DNA of 40,736 bases from Candidatus Sulfotelmatobacter sp. (GTDB taxonomy: Bacteria > Acidobacteriota > Terriglobia > Terriglobales > Acidobacteriaceae): the NCBI GenBank assembly GCA_030040965.1, contig JASHOT010000266.1:1-40736 (forward strand). The letters run 5' to 3'. This document shows, one piece after another, positions 22,927 through 30,612 of the stretch. The notes beneath the pieces are model-generated. The model was not told the origin of the DNA. It was given only the letters and a program-made list of their open reading frames with translations, and did not search any database. The position numbers were made by a program, and so were the translations under genes. Position 1 is the stretch's first letter. Every line of letters starts with the position of its first letter.

Positions 22927-23883
22927 ATGGTAAGCTGCACCGGCATGCCCGCGCCGGCTTACTCGCGATCACACGTGCCGCTGCGACGCATTCTTTTTGT
23001 GGCATGGGTAGTCGTTTCAGCATTGTCATCCGGGCACGGACAGCGGGGGTCATCAGCAACGTTGGCGTCGGAGCAGACCTCCGCTTCATCCCCATCCATT
23101 TGGATTACAGCCCGCAATAAACACGGCGCTCCTGGCGAACTCACGGCGAGTGACCTCGAAATCAAGATCGATGGCAAGGCAGCGCAGGTCAGCGAGTTGC
23201 GACCCGAGAGCCCAGCGTTGCGCTACTGCTTGCTGGTCGATAACAGCGGCTCCCAGCGTCCCAATCTGCGCGCACAATACGACGAGATAGTCGGCCTGCT
23301 TTCGAAGATCCCCCAAGCCGGGCGCGACTACGGACTGGTGGTTGACTTCAACGACCAGCCATATCTGGACGGCGAAGGCAACGATCCGCAGAAGCTGATC
23401 AAGGCTATTCACCAGACCGCGGCCGGCGGAACGGCCATGTACGACGCCATGGCCGCTTGCACGAACCGATTATCAAGGGCGGGAGCCGATACCGCGCTGC
23501 GCTTGATGTTCGTCCTCTCCGATGGCGAGGACAACTCGAGCCACATCAACCGGGAGGCGACCGAGCGCACGCTGGTATCGGCGCGCGTCAGGGTTTACAG
23601 CATCGGAGAACGAGGCACCGCCAACGGCAATGCGACCCACGGGTTCGGAAATTTGAAGCGCTTCGCCGAGGCGACCGGAGGAAGAAATTATCTTCCCGGA
23701 AAAGATTGGACGCTCGATAAAATCCTTTCCGACATATCGAACGATCTTGCGGGGCTGTATACAGTTACCTTGGATTCAGAGCGAGCTTTGGCTGGGGATC
23801 GCATTCACAAACTCGAAGTCAAGAGCGCGAGGAAAGATCTCGCCATCACGGCGCCGCGGGAGTATTCCATGTCAACACAGTAG
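22927..23883 (+). CDS. VWA domain protein of the acidobacterial VWFA-related type
   Basis: An exported protein of up to 318 residues. The N-terminus has a hydrophobic stretch (RILFVAWVVVSALSSGHGQ) after basic residues, read as a signal peptide. After a short beta-rich region with GAPGELTASDLEIKIDGKAAQVSEL, the VWA domain carries the metal site in LLVDNSGSQRP (D-x-S-x-S), GGTAMYDAM with the conserved threonine, and LMFVLSDGEDNSS. The acidobacterial 'VWFA-related' family has this same layout. It is taken to bind proteins through metal-dependent contact. The ATG at 22927 overlaps a TATAAA at 22919, so the true start may be further in, at 22945 or 22975. Confidence 0.88.
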   Translation: MVSCTGMPAPAYSRSHVPLRRILFVAWVVVSALSSGHGQRGSSATLASEQTSASSPSIWITARNKHGAPGELTASDLEIKIDGKAAQVSELRPESPALRYCLLVDNSGSQRPNLRAQYDEIVGLLSKIPQAGRDYGLVVDFNDQPYLDGEGNDPQKLIKAIHQTAAGGTAMYDAMAACTNRLSRAGADTALRLMFVLSDGEDNSSHINREATERTLVSARVRVYSIGERGTANGNATHGFGNLKRFAEATGGRNYLPGKDWTLDKILSDISNDLAGLYTVTLDSERALAGDRIHKLEVKSARKDLAITAPREYSMSTQ

Positions 23884-23938
23884 GAAAAACGTCCATATTC
23901 CACCTATTGCGAACGGCGTTTCCACATGCGATTCGATA

Positions 23939-23970
23939 AGTCGCAACTCGCGATTCAAGGACTCGCGACT
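23939..23970. repeat. inverted repeat between convergent genes
   Basis: AGTCGC at 23939-23944 is the reverse complement of GCGACT at 23965-23970, and CGCGATTC and ACTCGCGACT lie between. The repeat separates the VWA gene from the convergent gene ending at 23973. It is built from short variants of the same word (ACTCGCGA), as in other junctions in this window, and may end transcription. Confidence 0.5.
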
Positions 23971-23972
23971 CC

Positions 23973-24662
23973 TCACCCTCTCTCGAACGCGTGCTTCTTT
24001 TCCAGTTCTTCGATCGCGGACCGGCGTGCAGCTTCAAATCGTTCGGCGTGGTTCATCAATCCTGCTATGGCCTCCGCATATTCGCCGTCAATGCGGATCA
24101 GTCCTTGCGCAGCCACCAGCCGCGCCGCAATTTCCAGCAGATGCGCCGGCGTTGTCTGCAGATATTGCGCGTCGGCAGGATCGCCGATCCAGACTTTTTT
24201 CTGGTCGTTGACCTTCGTCTCCCAATAAACTTTGCGCTCCACAAATTCCGCCATGGTTTCGTCGCTGGCCTTGCCAAAGACCCATTGCTTGCGCTTGAAG
24301 TCGTAATGGCGGCTGGAGAATGGCACCGGTAACAATTTGCCGGATTTAAGAAACTCAATCTGCCGACGGTCGACTTCCTTGCGCAAGGCGTTGATCACCG
24401 GCGCCTCCGCATCGGCCGGCTCCAGCGAGGGCATAACCTCGCGCACGGTCTGCGACAAATTCACAGCCACGGGAGCATGCAGGCCTTCGGACCCCGCAAG
24501 CTGAATATCGCCATGCAGAACCCAGAAATCGGCACCCGAGGTCGAAAAGTGAAACGGCCACTCCAGCCGGAAAGTCAGCGGAAGTCCGGTTAGCGTGACC
24601 CAGATTTTCTTGCTATCTTTCTCGCGAGCCTCGTCCAGCACTCCGCCGCTTCGCTCGGTCAT
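23973..24662 (-). CDS. conserved soluble protein of unknown function
   Basis: A 229-residue protein whose ATG is preceded by GAGGG. There is no signal peptide and no membrane segment. The first half looks beta-rich and aromatic (KKIWVTLTGLPLTFRLEWPFHFSTSGADFWVLHGD), the second helical and charged, with HYDFKRKQWVFGKASDETMAEFVERKVYWE and a C-terminal helix (MNHAERFEAARRSAIEELEKKH). No named domain is recognised. It follows the hybrid histidine kinase gene on the same strand with its start 77 bp past the kinase stop, so the two may be co-transcribed. Confidence 0.72.
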   Translation of the reverse strand: MTERSGGVLDEAREKDSKKIWVTLTGLPLTFRLEWPFHFSTSGADFWVLHGDIQLAGSEGLHAPVAVNLSQTVREVMPSLEPADAEAPVINALRKEVDRRQIEFLKSGKLLPVPFSSRHYDFKRKQWVFGKASDETMAEFVERKVYWETKVNDQKKVWIGDPADAQYLQTTPAHLLEIAARLVAAQGLIRIDGEYAEAIAGLMNHAERFEAARRSAIEELEKKHAFERG

Positions 24663-24739
24663 ACGCTTCCCTCGATCATGGCTGTGTCCTGTAGTTGAGA
24701 TGAGATTGCCAACAAAGATGCGATTTTACCGGAGAGCGG

Positions 24740-26956
24740 CTATTTCCCGTCGAGCGTGGCGCGCACGCGCTCGGCGAGATCGAACTTGGTGAACGGTTTT
24801 TGCAGCAGGTTCACGCCCGGTTCGAGCACCTTGTGCTGCACCACCATGTCGTCGGTGTATCCGGTCATGTAAACGATTCTGGCCTTGGGCCGCCTCAGCA
24901 AAATCTTTTCCACGAGTTGACGGCCGCTCATGCCCGGCATAATCACGTCTGTAAGCACGAGATCGATCGTCTGTGGGAAAGCATCTGCCATTTGAAGGGC
25001 CTGCTCTGCGTTGTTCGCGGCCAGAACCTTATAGCCGTAAGCCTCCAGGAAAATGCGCGTGAGCTCCCGCAGGTCGGGCTCGTCTTCGACAACCAGAACG
25101 GTTTCACTCCCGCCCGCGACTTTTCCGGCGGCGTTTTGCGGTTGAATTCTCTCAGGGACGCTGCCGGCGGCGGGCAGGTGGATCGTGAATTCCGTCCCGG
25201 CGCCAAACTTGCTGGTAACGTCGATGCCGCCTCCACTCTGCTTGACGATTCCGTAAACCGTCGCCAAGCCGAGTCCCGTGCCTTTGCCCATGGGCTTGGT
25301 CGTAAAGAAAGGCTCAAAAATGTGGGCCAGCGTGCCAGGCTCCATCCCGTGACCCGTATCGATGACTTTCAGCATGACGTAAGATCCCGGCTCCAGCTCA
25401 AGCTCGCGCGCCTCGTCGGCGGCGACCTCCACATTCGAGGTTTCCATGATGAGTTTGCCGCCATGAGGCATCGCGTCGCGCGCATTGACGGCCAGATTCA
25501 TCAACACCTGCTCAATCTGCCCCGGATCCGCTTTAACCGCCGCCAGCGACGGATGCAGGCCGGCGATCAGTTCGATATCTTCCCCGATCACGCGAGCGAG
25601 CATCTTCTGCACGTCGGCGACAGCTTCGTTCAAATCGAGCACGGTCGGCTGAAGAACCTGTTTGCGGCTGAAGGCCAGCAGTTGCTGCGTGAGAGAGGCG
25701 GCGCGATCCGCAGCGCGGCGGATCTGTTCGAGGCCGGTTCGGGTTCGCTCATCTTGATTGCCGGTCAGCAGTAATTCGCTGTGGCCCATGATGATGCTCA
25801 AAATGTTGTTGAAGTCATGAGCCACGCCACCCGCCAGCCGCCCGACCGCCTCGAGCTGATGCGCGTTACGGAGCTGTTCTTCCAGATGTCGCCGCTCGGT
25901 AATATCCGTCAGAATGCCGCGGGTCAGACGTTTGCCGGTTGTGGGATCGCGCAAAATCACCAGATCATCGCGCAGCCATACCTCGCAGCCATCCCGGCGC
26001 CGCATTCGATACTCGACGCATAATGGGCGGCCTTCTTCCCAGGTATCTTCCAGAATTGCAGTCGCATGATCCTCTGCATTGACGTGACTCCACCAGAAGG
26101 AAGGATCGGCCAGGCACTCTTCAGCACGATAGCCGAGAACCGTTCCGATTTGCGGGCTCACGTAAAGAAACGGACCTTGCGCTCCGGCCTCAGCCAGATA
26201 GGAAATCGCCGGAACTTCCTCCACCAGCTGGCGATATCTCGCCTCCGCTTCGCGCAGTGCGGCTGTGGCGCGTTTCCCTTCCTCATGCGAGCGAATGGCG
26301 GTGATGCCGTAAGCGAGATTATTCGCCATCTCCGATAGCAGTTCCACCTCTGAATTTTCGAACGATCCCTTTTGCGCCGAATAGATAGCCAAAGTTCCAA
26401 AACATGTGCCCGCTACGCGCAAGGGGAGGGCGATCATGGCCGCATACCCACGCTGCAAAGCCGCGTCGCGCCAGGGCGCGAACCGCGCATCGCTCTCGGT
26501 ATCGGCGATAACCTGAACCCGGTTCTCCCGAATGGCCCCGCCGACCGGTCCCTGGCCCGATGGATCGTCCGACCAGGTGACGACGATTCCAGCAAGATAA
26601 CCAGCCTCGTGGCCGGCAAATGCCATGGGACTTACAGTCTTGCCCTCATTGGGCAAAGCGTAACCGATCCAGGCCAGACGGTAGTCGCCGAGGCGTACGA
26701 TCAGATCACAGATTTGCTGAAGCAGTTCCAGCTCGCTGCCCGCCTGGCTGAGAGCCTGGTTGCAGGCGCTCAAAGCGCGCAAGGCACGATTCAGCCGCTG
26801 CAGTTCCTTATTGATCGCGCTCTCGTTCAGCGATTCAGGGGAAGTTTTCTCGGTCGAGATTCTGGGCGCTGAGGCAGAAGGATCGCCGGCGCGCGAGTTT
26901 TCTCCCAGACTTGGATTCTCGCCAGGTCCAATACTCTGTGATTTTGGGTACGTCAT
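24740..26956 (-). CDS. cytosolic hybrid histidine kinase (GAF-PAS-HisKA-HATPase-REC)
   Basis: A 738-residue soluble sensor kinase with no membrane segment. In order: a GAF domain at about 65-220 (DYRLAWIGYA ... GTLAIYSAQKGSFENSEVELL), a PAS domain with PAC at about 235-360 (ISYLAEAGAQGPFLYVSPQIGTVLGY ... ILTDITERRHLEEQ), a HisKA domain with the phosphate-accepting H380 in GGVAHDFNNILSIIMGH, an HATPase domain at about 480-597 (N-box NLAVNARDAMP; DTGHGM; GKGTGLGLATVYGIV), and a C-terminal receiver at 618-735 with D670 in LVLTDVIMPGMSG. It should pass phosphate from H380 to D670 in response to a soluble ligand. It may be read with the unknown gene at 23973. Confidence 0.95.
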   Translation of the reverse strand: MTYPKSQSIGPGENPSLGENSRAGDPSASAPRISTEKTSPESLNESAINKELQRLNRALRALSACNQALSQAGSELELLQQICDLIVRLGDYRLAWIGYALPNEGKTVSPMAFAGHEAGYLAGIVVTWSDDPSGQGPVGGAIRENRVQVIADTESDARFAPWRDAALQRGYAAMIALPLRVAGTCFGTLAIYSAQKGSFENSEVELLSEMANNLAYGITAIRSHEEGKRATAALREAEARYRQLVEEVPAISYLAEAGAQGPFLYVSPQIGTVLGYRAEECLADPSFWWSHVNAEDHATAILEDTWEEGRPLCVEYRMRRRDGCEVWLRDDLVILRDPTTGKRLTRGILTDITERRHLEEQLRNAHQLEAVGRLAGGVAHDFNNILSIIMGHSELLLTGNQDERTRTGLEQIRRAADRAASLTQQLLAFSRKQVLQPTVLDLNEAVADVQKMLARVIGEDIELIAGLHPSLAAVKADPGQIEQVLMNLAVNARDAMPHGGKLIMETSNVEVAADEARELELEPGSYVMLKVIDTGHGMEPGTLAHIFEPFFTTKPMGKGTGLGLATVYGIVKQSGGGIDVTSKFGAGTEFTIHLPAAGSVPERIQPQNAAGKVAGGSETVLVVEDEPDLRELTRIFLEAYGYKVLAANNAEQALQMADAFPQTIDLVLTDVIMPGMSGRQLVEKILLRRPKARIVYMTGYTDDMVVQHKVLEPGVNLLQKPFTKFDLAERVRATLDGK

Positions 26957-27042
26957 CTCGGGGGATGGCTGTAACCAATACAGCCGTCTGCCTGTGTTCT
27001 TAGTGTACAGGTTCTTGACGTCTAATTGGGACGTTACGGCAG

Positions 27043-28086
27043 TTATTCGAAGTTAGTACTCCGGTATTTCGCGCCGTACTCCACTAACCATCCCAGCAGC
27101 CCGCACAGGCAGAATCCCACGGAGTTGAGAACGCCGTGAGTCCGCGCCATCTGCGGGATGGGAATCGTATTGCTGCCGGTAAGATCACCGATCGCATAAA
27201 TGGCCGAGAGGATCATGGCGATAAAGACGGCTGCGGGCGCAACCTGCAGCAGCAACCGCGCCGTGGAGTCCTCTGCCTTGAGGCCCGCGTTGCGCAGGAA
27301 AATCGCAAACACTGCTACTGCAGCCGAAAACAAAACCGCGGTGCTCATCTTCAGCGCAGGAGAAGTCACAAAGCCGATAGCGATGACATAGGGCAAAACG
27401 CAAATGGCCAGCACCAAGTACGAAAAACCACGGCGCCAGCTTGGTTCGGATGGCAATCGTTCTCGCCGGAATCGGAGCGTGGCTGCAGCGATGGTTGCGG
27501 TCGCGAACCCGGCAAAGTGAAAATGGACGGCGGTCAGCAGACCGATCGGTTCCTGAATTCCCATCGGCTTCAATCCCAATCTTGAGGCGATGAGCCACGC
27601 CCCACCGACGGCCAGATCAATTCTTGCGATGCCGATAGCGAGGTTGAAAATGCCTGGCGAATCCCGGCGCGCATTTTGAATCAGGCTGACGACTCCATCC
27701 GCCGCGATCAGCCCGCACACCATCATCCACCCACTCGCGGTGATGCCCGCTTTCAGACCGGGGCCATGCCAAAACGCCCATATCGCGAGGATCGCGCCGG
27801 CTGGCTGCAATCGTTGCGCGATTTCAAGCAAGACTCCGGATTGTCCGGTCGCGCGATGTAACTCAATTCCAAGTGGAACGATCACAAGGGGAGCGAATAA
27901 AAACAGCAATTCAATCTCGCCGCAAGGCACGAGTCCCAGCCGCGCCAGCACGGCGATCGCTGCCCACGCCGCTGCACCGCCGGTTGCACACCATCTCGCC
28001 CAAAGCCCGGCGTCGGTTGAAGCATCGGCGGCCTCGTCAATTCGCATGAGCGCTGACTCAGAATTGAAGTTGGTTTTCATTTTCAT
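27043..28086 (-). CDS. YndJ family membrane protein
   Basis: A 347-residue protein with about nine predicted membrane helices. It matches the Bacillus YndJ type: ELLFLFAPLVIVPLGIELH near the N-terminus, LTAVHFHFAGFATATIAAA in the middle and the C-terminal MARTHGVLNSVGFCLCGLLGW. The histidines in VHFHF and ARTHG are the likely functional residues. The family has no established role; some annotations call it a transporter without evidence. The start at 28086 lies 5 bp after the stop of the four-helix gene; GAGGTG is better spaced for the ATG at 28080. It is the last gene of a leftward four-gene cluster under a GbsR-type regulator. Confidence 0.87.
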   Translation of the reverse strand: MKMKTNFNSESALMRIDEAADASTDAGLWARWCATGGAAAWAAIAVLARLGLVPCGEIELLFLFAPLVIVPLGIELHRATGQSGVLLEIAQRLQPAGAILAIWAFWHGPGLKAGITASGWMMVCGLIAADGVVSLIQNARRDSPGIFNLAIGIARIDLAVGGAWLIASRLGLKPMGIQEPIGLLTAVHFHFAGFATATIAAATLRFRRERLPSEPSWRRGFSYLVLAICVLPYVIAIGFVTSPALKMSTAVLFSAAVAVFAIFLRNAGLKAEDSTARLLLQVAPAAVFIAMILSAIYAIGDLTGSNTIPIPQMARTHGVLNSVGFCLCGLLGWLVEYGAKYRSTNFE

Positions 28087-28091
28087 TCACC

Positions 28092-28499
28092 TCACCGCGG
28101 CGTCAGAGCTGCCACTCCGAACACGCAGACCAGCACCGCCAGAGATCCCACGTAGAGCATGTCAAGCTGCCAGTTTTCCCGCCGGACCGAGCGGTCGTAA
28201 TAGAAAATTTGCAGCGCGCTCCGGAGCAGCCAGAAGGCGGCCATGAATCCGCTCAGAAACCGACCTAGCGCGCTTGCGCCCGCCAGCTCGGCGGAGAATC
28301 CGAAACACAAAGCAGCAAACATGCCCACGACGAGCACGATATAAATCCAATGCACGTAAAAAATCTGCCGTACGAATCGCGGAACTCCCGCCAGACGCTC
28401 GCGCACGCGCAGGCGTCCTGGCAGAGGAATGTTGGCCGCAACGATTCCCACGTGCACCGCGCCCGCGCCCCAGATCGCTTGCTGCAAGTGGATGGTCAT
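28092..28499 (-). CDS. four-helix membrane protein of unknown function
   Basis: A 135-residue membrane protein with GGAGG six bases before its ATG. Four helices are predicted: about 6-24, 44-66, 75-95 and 111-130. Conserved-looking polar residues lie at helix ends: RQIFYVHWIYIVLVV and RSALQIFYYDRSVRRENWQLDML. It lies between the NmrA-like gene (31 bp upstream) and the YndJ-like gene (5 bp downstream), so it is surely co-transcribed. I recognise no named family. The placement suggests a partner of YndJ or a lipid-modifying subunit, but there is no motif to prove either. Confidence 0.8.
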   Translation of the reverse strand: MTIHLQQAIWGAGAVHVGIVAANIPLPGRLRVRERLAGVPRFVRQIFYVHWIYIVLVVGMFAALCFGFSAELAGASALGRFLSGFMAAFWLLRSALQIFYYDRSVRRENWQLDMLYVGSLAVLVCVFGVAALTPR

Positions 28500-28529
28500 A
28501 TCGATCCTCCGTACCCAACTCCTTACCGC

Positions 28530-29477
28530 TCAAATCGCCCTTGCCAGGTTCGCCTTGGCATAGCGCCGAGTAAAGTGCCGAGCGACTTCCGATGCGTACC
28601 TTTTTCCCACCTGCTCCGCGTTCTCGCGAAGCCATTCGCTCAGCCGAGTTTCGCCGGCAGGCGAGGCGTCACTCACCAGCAGATTGCCCATCAGGCCCTG
28701 ATACTCTTCCCACGTCAGAACGACATCGCGCAGAAACCATCCCGCGAGCAAAGTAGCAACGTATGCCGCCGCCATAGGAACGTGAACACAGCGAACTGAG
28801 CGCCCCACGTGCCGCGCAATTAATCTCACCAATTCTTCGAAGTCGCAGGTTTCCGGTCCGACCGCATCGCGAACCGAGTTTTCCTGCTCCGTGACAGAGT
28901 CCGCCAGCAACCGTGCCATGTCCTCGACGTAAATCGGACGAACGCCATAGCGACCGCTGCCGGGAATTGCGAACATGGGAAAATGCCGCACGAACCACGC
29001 GATGTTGTTGATGAGAATGTCTTCCGTGCCAAAAATGACAGTGGGACGAAGAATCGCATACGACAGTCCCGAACCGGTGATGGCTTGCTCAACCTGTGCC
29101 TTGCCGCGGTAGTAAGCCAAAGGCGAGTCGAGCGACGGATTGGCGATACTTACTTGCACAATTCGTTCGACTCCAGCATCTTTGGCAGCCTGAATCAGAG
29201 TGCGGCTATTCCGCACCGCCGTGTCGAACGTTTCGGCCGCATGCGGGAATCGCACCCAATATGTATTGATCAGGGTCGATGTGCCTTCCAGGCTCGCTCG
29301 TAAATCATCTGGCCGCTCGAAATTGTAAGGAAACACTTGCAATTGCTTGCCAAACGGATTGGAACGTTCTGGATGGAAGGTTAAGGTCCGCACGCGACAG
29401 CCACGATCCAGCAAAAGGCGGGTGGTGTACTTGCCCGTGTAACTCAAAGCGCCGGTTATGACGACTGTGCCGCTCAT
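28530..29477 (-). CDS. NmrA-like NAD(P)-binding atypical SDR protein
   Basis: A 315-residue Rossmann-fold protein of the NmrA-like atypical SDR group. The ATG at 29475-29477 is chosen because AGAGGA stands 5 bases upstream; the ATG two codons earlier overlaps that site. The nucleotide-binding motif is VVITGALSYTGKYTTRLLL, followed by CRVRTLTFHPERSNPFG. SPLAYYRGKAQVEQAI gives a Tyr-Tyr-x2-Lys in the catalytic place, and ILRPTVIFG is typical of the group. The C-terminal FLRDVVLTWEEYQGLMGNLL is usual for sugar or quinone-related relatives (NDUFA9 type). It may reduce a lipid-like or sugar-like compound; the substrate is unknown. It is the first structural gene after the GbsR-type regulator. Confidence 0.88.
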   Translation of the reverse strand: MSGTVVITGALSYTGKYTTRLLLDRGCRVRTLTFHPERSNPFGKQLQVFPYNFERPDDLRASLEGTSTLINTYWVRFPHAAETFDTAVRNSRTLIQAAKDAGVERIVQVSIANPSLDSPLAYYRGKAQVEQAITGSGLSYAILRPTVIFGTEDILINNIAWFVRHFPMFAIPGSGRYGVRPIYVEDMARLLADSVTEQENSVRDAVGPETCDFEELVRLIARHVGRSVRCVHVPMAAAYVATLLAGWFLRDVVLTWEEYQGLMGNLLVSDASPAGETRLSEWLRENAEQVGKRYASEVARHFTRRYAKANLARAI

Positions 29478-29534
29478 GGACATCCTCTTACGTCAGATCA
29501 TTCCGTATTGTCAGAAATAAACGAGTAAAAAAAT

Positions 29535-30059
29535 TTAACTCGCCTTCTTTCTCACCTTTGTTCCCATGCGCAACAACTTCCGGACCGTACCCGTCGGCAG
29601 ACGCTTCATCTGGTCGTACAACTCGGTCACAGCCTCAAAAAATCCGGCCATCGCTTCTAGGCGCTCGCGCGTGTAATCCGAGCCGGGTTCTTTTGCATCG
29701 AGTTCCGCCAGGCACCGCCGCAGCACTTCGCGCGTGGGGTCGATCTCCCGTCGTTTCCTCTGCTCGATCACCAGCCGGAACATCTCCCAGACATCCTTCA
29801 TCGACTCATAGTGTTCCCGCCGGTCGCCGAGCACGTGCACGGCGCGCACAATGCCCCAGGTTTCGAGTTCGCGGATCGACGTGCTCACGTTCGACCGCGC
29901 CACGCTGAGCGTTTCGGCGATTTCTTCCGCCGGCAGCGCGCACGGAGACAAGTACAGCAGGGCATGAATCTGCGCCACGGTGCGGTTGATGCCCCAGCGG
30001 GTTCCCATCTCGCCCCAGTGCAGGATGTATTGTTTTTGCAGTCCCGTCAGTTCCGCCAT
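29535..30059 (-). CDS. GbsR/MarR-type transcriptional regulator
   Basis: A 174-residue regulator of the GbsR subgroup. The winged helix covers about 20-90: GINRTVAQIHALLYLSPCALPAEEIAETLSVARSNVSTSIRELETWGIVRAVHVLGDRREHYESMKD. The C-terminal half is a helical dimer part (LIEQRKRREIDPTREVLRRC... LYDQMKRLPTGTVRKLL). GbsR proteins repress osmoprotectant uptake genes in Bacillus after sensing choline-like ligands. Here no such gene is close; the next genes code for an NmrA-like protein, a membrane protein and YndJ, separated by only 57 bp, so the regulator likely controls its own operon. A near-consensus promoter stands upstream. Confidence 0.92.
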   Translation of the reverse strand: MAELTGLQKQYILHWGEMGTRWGINRTVAQIHALLYLSPCALPAEEIAETLSVARSNVSTSIRELETWGIVRAVHVLGDRREHYESMKDVWEMFRLVIEQRKRREIDPTREVLRRCLAELDAKEPGSDYTRERLEAMAGFFEAVTELYDQMKRLPTGTVRKLLRMGTKVRKKAS

Positions 30060-30082
30060 ATCATTACTTTCAGTACAAACAG

Positions 30083-30111
30083 AATATACAGAATTACTTG
30101 GAGATTGTCAA
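30083..30111 (-). promoter_or_regulatory. near-consensus sigma-70 promoter of the GbsR-type gene
   Basis: On the reverse strand TTGACA (30106-30111) and TATATT (30083-30088) are 17 bp apart, the best match to the vegetative promoter in the window. Repeated ATTCTG words overlap the -10 box (ATTCTGTATATTCTG), a likely operator. A related word, ATTCCGTAT, occurs at about 29500-29510 before the NmrA-like gene. Confidence 0.8.
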
Positions 30112-30149
30112 GCGTTCATTCCCGAAGGATTTGTGCAGTTTGCGCCGGA

Positions 30150-30182
30150 ACCAAAGCAAGAGGGCGGAGTCGCCTCCGCCCT
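30150..30182 (-). terminator. terminator of the kinase/115-aa gene unit
   Basis: AGGGCGGAG (30161-30169) and CTCCGCCCT (30174-30182) form a perfect 9-bp stem with a 4-base loop, 37 bp past the stop of the leftward 115-aa gene. On that strand CTTGCTTTGG follows, a weak T-rich tail. It also separates the unit from the regulator's promoter. Confidence 0.65.
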
Positions 30183-30218
30183 TGCACATGCTGGAAAATG
30201 TCCAGATCAACTCGAGCC

Positions 30219-30566
30219 TTAGCTGGCCTTTCGCTCCTCCGCGTGCGCCGGGAAACTCACCCCAACCATGATGTGCGGGTTGGTGTCCGATACGTTCATG
30301 CCACTGACGTCGTAGGTCAACCACCCGCCGACTGGGCTGGAGTGTTTCGCCGTGACGGTCACGCTCAAGTTCCCCTTCGTAATCACCGCTGTGCCGGCGG
30401 TTTGGCCGCTTTGCTCAAACCATGCGTAGTCCTGAAGATTCGAGTTCTCGGCTGTGATCGTGATGTCGTTCGGCTGCACACCTGAGGAGTCGAGCGTAAA
30501 CTCAAACGTTTGGCCACTTGTTATCGTGCCTTGATCTCCTGTCGATACATCGATTGTTGCTGGCAT
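30219..30566 (-). CDS. 115-aa beta-rich protein downstream of the kinase
   Basis: A 115-residue protein with AGGAGG 7 bases before its ATG. It lacks a signal peptide. The sequence alternates in the manner of a beta sandwich: MPATIDVSTGDQGTITSGQTFEFTLDS, NDITITAENSNLQDYAWF, TAVITKGNLSVTVTAKH, LTYDVSGMNVSDTNPHIMVG. Ser and Thr make up a large share of the residues. No named family is recognised. It begins 46 bp after the Ser/Thr kinase gene on the same strand and is closed by a terminator, so it is probably co-transcribed with the kinase; it could be a substrate or a partner. That is inference. Confidence 0.78.
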   Translation of the reverse strand: MPATIDVSTGDQGTITSGQTFEFTLDSSGVQPNDITITAENSNLQDYAWFEQSGQTAGTAVITKGNLSVTVTAKHSSPVGGWLTYDVSGMNVSDTNPHIMVGVSFPAHAEERKAS

Positions 30567-30612
30567 TGAAAGCCTCCTGAAGATTTATATGGACCCAATG
30601 GAAAAAGTTCCT

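Noticed and set aside
24800-25774. A 324-codon plus-strand frame opposite the hybrid histidine kinase
   Set aside because: The kinase has all domains and catalytic residues on the reverse strand; the plus-strand product has no motif and no ribosome binding site.
30060-30218. Possible small gene between the regulator and the 115-aa gene
   Set aside because: The region is accounted for by the regulator's promoter and a terminator; the open frame there has no ribosome binding site.
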